A stretch of DNA of 64,000 nucleotides. Origin: DASVUC01 sp038237225. GTDB taxonomy: Bacteria > Planctomycetota > Phycisphaerae > Tepidisphaerales > Tepidisphaeraceae. Shown here one piece after another: positions 42,501 through 50,704 of the stretch. A model generated the notes under the pieces. The model did no database searches and was not told the origin of the DNA. It was given only the letters and a program-made list of their open reading frames with translations. The first letter of the stretch is position 1. Every line of letters starts with the position of its first letter. The stretch is from assembly GCA_038237225.1 (NCBI GenBank), contig JBBRYX010000023.1, positions 1-64,000 of the forward strand. The letters are read 5' to 3'. Both the position numbers and the translations under genes were made by a program.

Positions 42501-43268
42501 TTAGCTTTTGCGCCCGCGTTTGGGTTTGGCGGGCTTCTTTTTGGCTTTGATCGCGGCGGCTTTCTGGATGATGTCCGCGAGCATCTTCCCGGCGGCGCCG
42601 CCTTGGGCCGGGCGGTGGGATTCCCAGACGGTGGGGTTTTCTTCCGCGAGGATGTCCGCGAAATCGCTGTTGGATTTGACGCTTTTGTCGAAGCGTTTGC
42701 TGAGGTCGACGTCACCGGCCCACTCGTCTTTATGTTTGATGAGCAACCAGGAGCGGGACTCTGTTTCGGGGGCACTCCGTTCGCTCGTTGAGCGACGGCT
42801 GGTAAATCCTCTGGTGCGGACGAGGACCCAGGAACCTTTCAGCTTGACGCCTTTGAGATGGAATTTGAGATCTCCTCTTTCGAGCGCGGCATCAATGTCG
42901 GGGGATTCGGGCTCCCAGGTTCCCTTGTCCCACAGCATGACGACGCCGGCACCGTAGCCTTCGGGGATAACGCCTTCGAATTCCCCGTAGTCGAGGGGGT
43001 GATCTTCAACCCGCATCGCGAGGCGTTTGTCCTTGGGATTCAGACTGGGTCCTTTGGGGACGGCCCAGGAGAGGAGGACCCCTTTGTACTCGAGGCGGAG
43101 GTCGTAATGCAGATGGGATGCGAGGTGCTTCTGGACGCAGAAGAAAAGCCCTTTCTCCCTCGACGAGCGCTTCGCAGCTTTCTTGATGTCGCCCTTCGGT
43201 TCAGGCGTAGAGGTGAAGTTGCGCTTGGCGTGGTATTGTCGGAGGGAAGGTTTCTTGGATTCAGCCAT
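42501..43268 (-). CDS. Stand-alone LigD-type 3'-phosphoesterase domain protein
   Basis: The enzyme trims 3' ends for non-homologous end joining. The 255-residue product has LRQYHAKRNFTSTPEP, FCVQKHLASHLHYDLRLEY (His and Asp of the active site), LLSWAVPKGPSLNPKDKRLA, and EDHPLDYGEFEGVIPEGYGAG, the LigD PE signature. A Lys/Pro-rich tail follows. No ligase or polymerase domain is fused and no Ku gene is adjacent. The ATG at 43268 is the first Met before the family start. It is divergent from ackA, whose start is 62 bases away. Confidence 0.92.
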   Translation of the reverse strand: MAESKKPSLRQYHAKRNFTSTPEPKGDIKKAAKRSSREKGLFFCVQKHLASHLHYDLRLEYKGVLLSWAVPKGPSLNPKDKRLAMRVEDHPLDYGEFEGVIPEGYGAGVVMLWDKGTWEPESPDIDAALERGDLKFHLKGVKLKGSWVLVRTRGFTSRRSTSERSAPETESRSWLLIKHKDEWAGDVDLSKRFDKSVKSNSDFADILAEENPTVWESHRPAQGGAAGKMLADIIQKAAAIKAKKKPAKPKRGRKS

Positions 43269-43330
43269 CGGTGGATGGTACTGCGCCGTTGAGAGCGCGC
43301 GAGCGCTTGAGTCTGGAGAGGATTGACCTG

Positions 43331-44530
43331 ATGCCGACATCACGCGAGGAGTCAGGTCGCATCGTGACGATCAACGGGGGATCGTCCAGCTTGAAATTCG
43401 CAGTGTTTTCCGCGGAGAATCCGCCGGTTCGAATGCTGTCCGGGCAGATCGAGCGGGTCGGGCAGGAGGGAAGCCGGCTGGTTGCAACCGGCGCCGCGGG
43501 AGAAAAGGTCGAGGATCGATCCATCGTTGCGGCGACACACGAACAGGCGACGGAGCAATTGATCGAGTGGCTCGGAACGAAAGTGGGATTACAGAATGTG
43601 ATTGCGGTGGGGCATCGCGTGGTTCATGGCGGCGTTCAGCTGATTGAGCACCAGTTGATTGACGAGAAAATCGTCGAGAAACTTCGGCGGACGCAGCCGC
43701 TGGATCTGGCGCATCTGCCGAGGCAGATTGCGTTGATCGAGGTATTTCGCAAGCGCTTTGCTGGGGTGCCGCAGGTGGCGTGTTTTGATACGGCGTTTCA
43801 TCGGAACCTGCCGCGGGTGGCGAAACTGTTGCCGATTCCGCGCAAGTATGATGCGGCGGGAGTGCGGCGGTTTGGGTTTCATGGGTTGTCTTACACGTAT
43901 CTCATGGAAGAACTGGCGCGCGAAGCAGGGGGGAGCGCGGCGCGGGGAAAGATTATCCTCGCTCATCTCGGATCCGGCGCCAGCATGGCGGCGGTGAAGG
44001 AGGGCAAGCCGGTGGATACCTCGATGGCGTTTACGCCGACGGCGGGCCTGGTGATGGGGACGCGGCCGGGCGATCTCGATCCGGGGTTGCTGATTTACAT
44101 GATGCGCATGGAGAAGCAGACGCCGGAGGAGATGGATGGGTTTATCAGCAAGCACTGCGGGCTGATCGGGATCTCGGAGACGAGCAACGACATGCGCGAT
44201 CTGATCGCATGGCGAGCGACCGATCTGCGTGCGGAGGAAGCGGTCGAGTTGTTCTGCTATCAGGCGAAGAAATTCATTGGAGCGTATGCGGCAGCGATGG
44301 GTGGATTGGATACGCTGGTGTTTTCAGCGGGAATTGGCGAGCATTCTCCCGAAGTGAGGGCGGGAATTTGCGCGGGGCTGGAGTTTCTGGGGCTGAAACT
44401 GAATCTCGAGAGAAACGCACGGGGAGAAAGTGTGATCTCAGACGAGGCCTCGGGCGTTACCGTACGCGTGATGAAGACGGATGAGGAAATCGTAATTGCT
44501 AGGTCGGTGATGGCGATCGTGCGCAAATAA
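43331..44530 (+). CDS. ackA: Acetate kinase
   Basis: The enzyme makes ATP and acetate from acetyl phosphate and ADP. The 399-residue product has the first signature ITINGGSSSLKFA-like block, GHRVVHGG, FDTAFHRNLP, GFHGLSYTYL, the nucleotide-binding HLGSGASMAAV and the C-terminal SAGIGEHSPEVR. The length is normal. It stands 16 bases before the phosphoketolase gene, forming the phosphoketolase/acetate kinase pair of the bifid-type shunt. Confidence 0.96.
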   Translation: MPTSREESGRIVTINGGSSSLKFAVFSAENPPVRMLSGQIERVGQEGSRLVATGAAGEKVEDRSIVAATHEQATEQLIEWLGTKVGLQNVIAVGHRVVHGGVQLIEHQLIDEKIVEKLRRTQPLDLAHLPRQIALIEVFRKRFAGVPQVACFDTAFHRNLPRVAKLLPIPRKYDAAGVRRFGFHGLSYTYLMEELAREAGGSAARGKIILAHLGSGASMAAVKEGKPVDTSMAFTPTAGLVMGTRPGDLDPGLLIYMMRMEKQTPEEMDGFISKHCGLIGISETSNDMRDLIAWRATDLRAEEAVELFCYQAKKFIGAYAAAMGGLDTLVFSAGIGEHSPEVRAGICAGLEFLGLKLNLERNARGESVISDEASGVTVRVMKTDEEIVIARSVMAIVRK

Positions 44531-44546
44531 GAGAAGGGATCGATTC

Positions 44547-46979
44547 ATGGCATCTCGGGTTAAGACAACAGGTCGAGTGGCAGATGATGTTGACGATGGT
44601 CAAGAGTCGGTCGACGGGTTGTCGCGGGATGAGCTGCGGAAGATTGATGCGTACTGGCGGGCGGCGAATTATCTGTCGGTGGGGCAGATCTATCTGTTCG
44701 ACAATCCGCTGCTTAAGGAGCCGCTGAAACTGGAGCATGTGAAGAAGCGGCTGCTCGGGCATTGGGGGACGACGCCGGGACAGAACTTTGTTTACGTGCA
44801 TCTCAATCGCGTGATCAAGAAACTCAATCTGGACATGATCTACATTTCAGGTCCCGGGCATGGTGGGCCGGCGGTGGTGGCGAATGTGTATCTGGAAGGC
44901 TCGTACAGCGAGGTTTATCCGAACATTTCACGGGATGAGCAGGGATTGAAGAAGCTGTTTCGGCAGTTTTCGTTTCCGGGTGGGATTCCGAGCCATGTGG
45001 CTCCGGAGACGCCGGGATCGATCCATGAGGGAGGCGAATTGGGGTACTCGCTGAGCCATGCGTTTGGGGCGGCATTCGATAATCCGGGGCTGGTTATCGC
45101 TTGTGTGATTGGCGATGGAGAAGCGGAGACCGGGCCGCTGGCGACAGCCTGGCATTCGAACAAGTTTCTCAATCCAGAGACCGACGGGGCGGTGCTGCCG
45201 ATCCTGCATTTGAATGGGTATAAGATCGCGAACCCGACGATCTTTGCGCGCATTCCGAAATCAGAGTTGGAACAGCTGTTGCGCGGCTACGGTTGGGCGC
45301 CTCATTTTGTTGAGGGGGATGATCCGAACACGATGCATCCGCTGATGGCGCGGACGATGGATCAGGTGATGGGGGAGATTCAACGAATCCAGCGCGATGC
45401 GCGAGAAGAAGGCGTGAGCGAGCGGCCGCGTTGGCCGATGATCGTGCTCGATACGCCAAAGGGGTGGACGGGACCGAAAGTGGTGGATGGGCAAAAGGTG
45501 GAGGGAACGTTTCGGGCGCATCAGGTGCCGCTGTCGGATCCGGCGAAGAATAAGAAGCATCTGGCGCAGCTTGAGGATTGGCTGCTGAGCTATCGACCGC
45601 AGGAATTATTTGATGAGCGCGGTGCGTTGATGCCGGAGCTTGCGGAGCTGGCTCCGAAGGCCGATCGGCGGATGGGAGCGAATCCGCATGCGAACGGTGG
45701 ATTGCTTCTGCACGATCTGCGGATGCCGGATTTTCGGGACTATGCGGTGAAGATTTCGAAGCCCGGCGCGGGGGATGCTTCCGATACGCAGGTACTGGGG
45801 ACGTTCCTGCGGGATGTGATCAAGCTCAATAAAGATCAAAGGAACTTTCGAATCTTCGGGCCCGATGAGACCGTCTCGAATCGGCTCACGGCTGTGTTTG
45901 AAAAGACGAATCGTCAGTGGGAAGGTGAGATGCGCGAGGGTGATGAGTATCTTTCGCCGCAGGGGCGGGTAATGGAGGTGTTGAGCGAGCATCAGTGCGA
46001 GGGTTGGCTGGAAGGTTATCTGCTGACGGGCCGGCACGGGTTGTTCAACTGCTATGAAGCGTTCACCCACATCGTCGATTCAATGTTCAACCAGCATGCA
46101 AAGTGGTTGAAGGTGACGCTGACATTGCCTTGGCGGAGGAAGATCGCATCGCTGAATTACCTGCTCTCATCGCACGTGTGGCGGCAGGATCACAATGGGT
46201 TCACGCACCAGGATCCCGGGTTCATTGATGTGGTGGTGAACAAGAAGGCGGAGGTGGTGCGGGTGTATTTGCCGCCGGATGCGAACTGTTTGTTGAGCGT
46301 GATGGATCACTGCTTGCGGAGCCGGCACTACGTGAATGTTGTGGTGGCGGGGAAGCATCCGGCGCCGCAGTGGCTGGCGATGGATGAGGCGGAGAAGCAT
46401 TGCACCGCGGGGATCGGAATCTGGGCCTGGGCGAGCAACGACAAGGACGTGGAGCCTGATGTGGTGATGGCTTGCGCGGGCGATGTGCCGACGCTGGAGA
46501 CGCTGGCGGCGGTATCCATTCTGCGGCAGCGATTGCCGGAGCTGAAGGTGCGGGTGGTGAATGTTGTGGATCTGATGAAGCTTCAGCCGACGAGTGAGCA
46601 TCCGCACGGGATGAACGACCGGGATTTTGATGCGCTGTTCATGAAAGATAAGCCGGTGATCTTCGCGTATCACGGGTATCCGTGGCTGATCCATCGGTTG
46701 ACGTATCGGCGAACGAATCACGGCAATCTCCATGTTCGGGGTTACAAGGAAGAGGGAACGATTACCACGCCGTTTGATATGGCGGTGCTGAATGATCTGG
46801 ATCGGTATCACCTTGCGATGGACGTGCTGGATCGGCTGCCGCAGTTGGGTTCGAGCGCGGCGTACTTGAAGCAGGAGCTGAGGGACAAGTTGATCGAGCA
46901 CGGGCTGTATATCCGGACGCACGGGGAGGATATGCCTGAGGTGGTGAACTGGCGGTGGGGACAGAAGATGCCGGATTGA
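44547..46979 (+). CDS. xfp: Xylulose-5-phosphate/fructose-6-phosphate phosphoketolase
   Basis: This TPP enzyme cleaves xylulose-5-phosphate or fructose-6-phosphate with phosphate to give acetyl phosphate and a C3 or C4 sugar phosphate. The 810-residue length is typical. Landmarks are YWRAANYLSVGQIYLFDNPL, GHWGTTPGQNFVYVHLNR, ISGPGHGGPA, the first signature region EGGELGYSLSHAFGAAFDNP, the TPP/Mg motif IGDGEAETGPLATAWHSNKF, and the C-terminal RRTNHGNLHVRGYKEEGTIT. The product acetyl phosphate feeds the acetate kinase encoded just upstream. Confidence 0.97.
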   Translation: MASRVKTTGRVADDVDDGQESVDGLSRDELRKIDAYWRAANYLSVGQIYLFDNPLLKEPLKLEHVKKRLLGHWGTTPGQNFVYVHLNRVIKKLNLDMIYISGPGHGGPAVVANVYLEGSYSEVYPNISRDEQGLKKLFRQFSFPGGIPSHVAPETPGSIHEGGELGYSLSHAFGAAFDNPGLVIACVIGDGEAETGPLATAWHSNKFLNPETDGAVLPILHLNGYKIANPTIFARIPKSELEQLLRGYGWAPHFVEGDDPNTMHPLMARTMDQVMGEIQRIQRDAREEGVSERPRWPMIVLDTPKGWTGPKVVDGQKVEGTFRAHQVPLSDPAKNKKHLAQLEDWLLSYRPQELFDERGALMPELAELAPKADRRMGANPHANGGLLLHDLRMPDFRDYAVKISKPGAGDASDTQVLGTFLRDVIKLNKDQRNFRIFGPDETVSNRLTAVFEKTNRQWEGEMREGDEYLSPQGRVMEVLSEHQCEGWLEGYLLTGRHGLFNCYEAFTHIVDSMFNQHAKWLKVTLTLPWRRKIASLNYLLSSHVWRQDHNGFTHQDPGFIDVVVNKKAEVVRVYLPPDANCLLSVMDHCLRSRHYVNVVVAGKHPAPQWLAMDEAEKHCTAGIGIWAWASNDKDVEPDVVMACAGDVPTLETLAAVSILRQRLPELKVRVVNVVDLMKLQPTSEHPHGMNDRDFDALFMKDKPVIFAYHGYPWLIHRLTYRRTNHGNLHVRGYKEEGTITTPFDMAVLNDLDRYHLAMDVLDRLPQLGSSAAYLKQELRDKLIEHGLYIRTHGEDMPEVVNWRWGQKMPD

Positions 46980-46988
46980 GTTGCATTG

Positions 46989-47987
46989 ATGACGATGGCG
47001 AAGAATGATGTGGGTGTGACGGCAGCGGATTTCAATTTGCAGAAGGCGCAGGATGCGGCGGTGGGGGCGGTGTGCCGGCGGGCGCCGCGTGAGTTCTATT
47101 GGCCGACATATTTTGTATCTCCGCGGCTGCGGCGGGGGGCACGGGCAGTGTGTGCGTTTTTCGTGATGGCGCACGAAGCGATCGGGGCGGAGAAGGTGGG
47201 CGATTGTTGTTCGTCGAGTGATTCGATTCTGCCGCTGCTGCGCGGGCGGATTGATACGCTTTATCCGGGGCCGCCCGAACTTCCGATGGCGGAGTTTCGA
47301 GATGAGTCGCAGCATGTGCTGCATGCGCTGTGGCAGGCGGTTCAAGAGTTTGAGATTCCTCCAGAGCACTTCCATGCGTGGCTGGATGGGGTGGCGTCTG
47401 GGCGAAGAACGCTTCGCTATGCGACGTGGTTATCACTGAAGCGGCAATGGGAAACGACGAGCGGATCGCTCGCGCTGATTGCGAGCTGCGTGCTCGGGCT
47501 GACGCGAAGCGATGCTCGAGAGCAGGTGGTGGCGGTGGGGACGGCGCTGCGTCTGGTGGAGACGCTACGGACACTGGCGCGCAGTCGGATGGGAGAGAAG
47601 ATCGAACTCCCGCTGGAAGACTTTGTGATCGCGCGCTATCGCGAAAAGGATTATCGGAACGGGGTGGTAAACGAGGAGTTTCATGCGTTCGTGCGGCTTG
47701 AGATCGAGCGCGCGCGAAAAATGTTGGATGAGGCGGCGTCCATCATCCCGTGGCTCGGTGGCGAGGGCTCGCGCGTGGCGGCGGCGGGGGTGCTCAGCGC
47801 GGCGCGGGCGCAACTTCGTGAGATCGAACGGCGGCAAGATCAGCTCCTGTCACAAGTTGCTGCAACGCCGGCCTTGCTGACGCCACGGACGCTGAGTGAG
47901 GTCTGGCGGATGGCGCGGGGTGAACGGGGGGAGCGGGATCGACGGAGAACCATTCCATCTTCTCTATCTTCCGACGCGACCGAGTGA
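46989..47987 (+). CDS. Degenerate phytoene/squalene synthase-like protein
   Basis: The 332-residue product keeps the outline of the trans-isoprenyl head-to-head synthase family. It has an N-terminal FYWPTYFVSPRLRRGARAVCAFF block and a central GTALRLVETLRTLARSR...IELPLEDF block. Where active enzymes carry DDxxDE in the first block and LRDVxED in the second, this protein has MAHEAIGAE and LRTLARSR, so both metal-binding Asp motifs are lost. It is probably not a standard synthase. It starts ten bases after the phosphoketolase stop and so is likely cotranscribed with ackA-xfp. The ATGs at 46989 and 46995 are both possible starts. Confidence 0.68.
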   Translation: MTMAKNDVGVTAADFNLQKAQDAAVGAVCRRAPREFYWPTYFVSPRLRRGARAVCAFFVMAHEAIGAEKVGDCCSSSDSILPLLRGRIDTLYPGPPELPMAEFRDESQHVLHALWQAVQEFEIPPEHFHAWLDGVASGRRTLRYATWLSLKRQWETTSGSLALIASCVLGLTRSDAREQVVAVGTALRLVETLRTLARSRMGEKIELPLEDFVIARYREKDYRNGVVNEEFHAFVRLEIERARKMLDEAASIIPWLGGEGSRVAAAGVLSAARAQLREIERRQDQLLSQVAATPALLTPRTLSEVWRMARGERGERDRRRTIPSSLSSDATE

Positions 47988-48080
47988 TTATGGCTGGAAC
48001 CAAGCGAAGTCGGCCGTTTGATCGTTGCCGGAGGGGCCTTCTGATTACTATGTTGAGAGGGGGCAATAGAAGGAGATGCT

Positions 48081-48545
48081 ATGCGGTTGCTGCTCGCGTT
48101 TGTGCTGCCGGTGATGATGGGTGCAGTGGGCTGTGCCATGCAGACGAAGGATCGGGCGGCGGATGAGCCGCTGCCGAACCATCCCATGGTTCGCGTGCAG
48201 GGGATTGATGGGACGTTTTTTACCGGGGAACTGCTGAACGGTTCGGTGACCGTGGACTCGGGGCAGGGGCCGCTCACGCTGATGACGGATCATATGAATA
48301 CGATCGTGTTCTCGAATGAGGCGGATACGGTGGATAGCGCTTCGGTGAAAGTTTCCGGGAAGATCAAGGAGCCGTTGTTTCAGTTGAAGAGCGAGCATGG
48401 GGTATTCATCCTGGTGAAAGAGCGGCTCAAGCGGATCGAGTTCGTAAGGAGCGGGACGAGCAACGGCGCGACGTCACCGGCGATGGCTTCGACGAATCCG
48501 AATATTCAGCCGGCGAAGTCGCGGCAGGCGCTGATCATTCCCTAG
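48081..48545 (+). CDS. Small lipoprotein of unknown function
   Basis: The 154-residue product has a lipoprotein signal (MRLLLAFVLPVMMGAVGC, Cys18). A beta-rich segment of about 80 residues follows (VRVQGIDGTFFTGELL, VTVDSGQGPLTLMTDHMNTIVF), resembling small planctomycete domains that sense or bind at the envelope, but no named family is recognised. The AAGGAG at 48070-48075 sets the ATG at 48081. It follows the degenerate synthase after 93 bases on the same strand. Confidence 0.72.
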   Translation: MRLLLAFVLPVMMGAVGCAMQTKDRAADEPLPNHPMVRVQGIDGTFFTGELLNGSVTVDSGQGPLTLMTDHMNTIVFSNEADTVDSASVKVSGKIKEPLFQLKSEHGVFILVKERLKRIEFVRSGTSNGATSPAMASTNPNIQPAKSRQALIIP

Positions 48546-48570
48546 ATGATTTGCTGATATTTTTTGAAAA

Positions 48571-48594
48571 CATGGGCGAGACGCCCATGTTACG
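48571..48594. repeat. Half copy of the GTAGCATGGGCG palindromic repeat at the RNase D stop
   Basis: CATGGGCGAGACGCCCATG plus TTACG at 48571-48594 is one arm of the 21600 and 42435 elements. On the minus strand it begins CGTAACATGGG, and this TAA is the stop codon of the RNase D gene (48590-48592). Confidence 0.85.
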
Positions 48595-49909
48595 TGGATC
48601 CCGGGCGGGCGCGCAGCGATCCGTTTGTCCAATCGACGGAGATGGACTGTCCCTCTTTCAGCATCTGGCGCAGAGGCTCGCCGACGGCTTCGCGGCGCCA
48701 GCCTTGGAGAAGTCCGATGTCGGGCGCTTTGCCGCCGCGGGAGAGGTAGCGATAGAGGTCGCCGATTTCCTGACGGCTGGTGACGAGGCTGGGGTCGACG
48801 GATTGGCCGATGCAAAGGCATTGGGCGGCGGCCCAAAGGGCGTCGGCGCGGAAGCGCTCGGTCGGCGTGGGCTCCGGGCGAGTTGGGGGCAGGTGCGCGG
48901 GTGGGGTGGCTAATCCTCGCTGAGTGGCTGCAACAATCTCGGCGCCATGGGCGGCTTCGACAGGGCGGGGAAGACCTCTGACGCGATCGAGCTTATGCAC
49001 GTCTTTGACAGGGTTGCGCGACAGGTCGACAAGCAGATCATCGCGAAGGAAGGCGCGGGGCGGAACATCGTGTGCTCGCGCGACCGCATCGCGCCAGATG
49101 GTGAGCTCGCGGAGGACAGCGAGCTGCTGGCCATTGAGCGTGGTTGCGCCTTTCACCCGAAGATAATGTGTTTCCGGGTTGAACTGATAGAGCCGGACGT
49201 CGCAGAGGGCGGCGAATTCTTCGGCAGCCCATGCCGTGTGTCCCGTCGCCTCGAGACGTTGGCCGATCTTCTCGCGCAGGGCGGGAAGGTAGCGCACATC
49301 GTCGGCGGCATAGCGATGCTGCATGGCCGACAGCGGGCGCTGGTCCCAGTGTGAGAAGGTGAGACCTTTGCCAAGTTTGATGCCGACAATTTCGTGAACA
49401 AGCTTCAGGAGGGCGACGGGGTAAGCCATTCCGATGAATCCGGCGGCGACCTGGGTGTCAAAGATATTGGCGGCCGGGCAACCAATGTGTCGGGCAATCG
49501 GTTCGACGTCCTGCTCGCCCGCGTGGACGATTTTCTCGACCGAAGGATCGGCGAGCAGTTCCCAGAACGGGATCAGATCGAGACCGGCGAGAGGATCGAT
49601 GAGGGCGATGCGGGTGGTGGTGGCGACCTGGATCAGGCAGAGCTTCGGGAGATAGGTCAGCTCGCCGATGAACTCGCTGTCGTAAGCGAAGCTCTTCGCG
49701 TCGCGGAGATGCGCGATCAGCTCCGCCAGATCAGCCTGGGTTGCAACCATCTGCGCGTCGCCGGTGGGCACATTGGGATGCCTGGCAAGGTCCTCGCGCG
49801 AAGGGGCGGGAAGCTGCGAATGGGCGGTGTCGTGGCTTCGGGCGCGGTGCCCGGACCGGGCGTAGCGAACACGCTTCAAATTGCCAGCGGGATCAGCCGG
49901 ATCAGTCAT
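48590..49909 (-). CDS. rnd: Ribonuclease D (DEDD 3'-5' exonuclease with HRDC-type C-terminus)
   Basis: This exoribonuclease matures tRNA and other stable RNA 3' ends. The 439-residue product has the exonuclease domain at about 55-240, with DEDDy residues in AYDSEFIGE, IVHAGEQDVEPI and YAADDVRYL. The central segment FDTQVAAGFIG is typical. HRDC-like helical regions follow (about 260-330 and 350-430). The ATG at 49909 is chosen; an open extension to 49960 has no support. The last residues and stop fall at a palindromic repeat, so the C-terminus may have been altered. Confidence 0.93.
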   Translation of the reverse strand: MTDPADPAGNLKRVRYARSGHRARSHDTAHSQLPAPSREDLARHPNVPTGDAQMVATQADLAELIAHLRDAKSFAYDSEFIGELTYLPKLCLIQVATTTRIALIDPLAGLDLIPFWELLADPSVEKIVHAGEQDVEPIARHIGCPAANIFDTQVAAGFIGMAYPVALLKLVHEIVGIKLGKGLTFSHWDQRPLSAMQHRYAADDVRYLPALREKIGQRLEATGHTAWAAEEFAALCDVRLYQFNPETHYLRVKGATTLNGQQLAVLRELTIWRDAVARAHDVPPRAFLRDDLLVDLSRNPVKDVHKLDRVRGLPRPVEAAHGAEIVAATQRGLATPPAHLPPTRPEPTPTERFRADALWAAAQCLCIGQSVDPSLVTSRQEIGDLYRYLSRGGKAPDIGLLQGWRREAVGEPLRQMLKEGQSISVDWTNGSLRARPGST

Positions 49910-50198
49910 AGTGTGATTCTCTTTTGACAACACATTTAGCAGTTTACCAGGCGGCCCCAACCGTTACTCATCGGACATAAAGCATATGTCGTAGGTGAAA
50001 GTGTCATGCTGCTTGCCAAAGCTCCCGTACAGTCTGTTTGCCGCTCTCGCTCCGTCAGAACAGTCTAGCGGACCTTGTACGCCCGATAAACCTCCTTCTT
50101 TTAAGTCGATTCAGCAGAACCACCTGCGAAAATCCGGTTGGCACCCATGTTGCTTTTGAAAACCGATAGAGGTTGTTCGCAGGAAGAGTTGGTGTGTT

Positions 50199-50570
50199 AT
50201 GTGCTCCTCGAAATCCCCGGTGATGCTTGTTGAAGATGAGCGCGTGGCGCGGAACGCGTTGACCGCTTTGTTGATTAATTACGGATATCCCACGGTCTCG
50301 TTTGGGTCGGCTGAGGAGTTGTTGACGGCCGTTGAGGAGGGAACTGCGCCGCTGGTGATTCTGGCGGATGTGGATCTGCCGGGGATGAGCGGAATGGAAA
50401 TGATCAACGAAGTGGGCAAGCGGCATCCTGGGATTCATGCGGTCTTGATTACGGCGGCGGAGGGCGCGGAAATCGATGCGTTCCGAAAGAGCCACGACTG
50501 CGACTACCTGCGCAAACCGCTTAACCTGAAAAAACTTTTGAGCCTGCTGGGGGAATCCTCGCCTAATTAG
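50199..50570 (+). CDS. Stand-alone response regulator receiver domain
   Basis: The 123-residue CheY-like protein has the acidic pair in VEDERVARN, the phospho-acceptor Asp in LADVDLPGMSG (about residue 56-58), the Thr of VLITAAEG and the conserved Lys in YLRKPL. No output domain is present. No histidine kinase is adjacent, so its partner is encoded elsewhere. The start is ATG at 50199; the preceding ~290 bases hold no gene and only weak promoter-like words. Confidence 0.92.
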   Translation: MCSSKSPVMLVEDERVARNALTALLINYGYPTVSFGSAEELLTAVEEGTAPLVILADVDLPGMSGMEMINEVGKRHPGIHAVLITAAEGAEIDAFRKSHDCDYLRKPLNLKKLLSLLGESSPN

Positions 50571-50610
50571 CTGCTGTGGTTCAGGGGGTGTAACGCTTTT
50601 TCCCGGACAG

Positions 50611-50680
50611 AATTGTCATTTTGAGTTTCGACGAGGCTCCGCCTCACCAGCGAGCCGCATGACGACTTCAGGATGACAAT
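50611..50680. repeat. Palindromic repeat (ATTGTCAT...ATGACAAT)
   Basis: ATTGTCATTTTGAG at 50611 and TTCAGGATGACAAT ending at 50680 are complementary with mismatches, around a GC-rich centre. CAGGATGACAAT also ends the ~255 bp repeat region at 6250-6262, so the families share a module. It lies between the convergent receiver and pdxA genes. Confidence 0.65.
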
Positions 50681-50704
50681 CAGCGCCGAATCACGCACAG
50701 CCAT

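Noticed and set aside
46167..47375. A 402-residue open frame on the minus strand
   Set aside because: It is antisense to the phosphoketolase and synthase-like genes, and its His/Arg/Pro-rich composition is that of a shadow frame.
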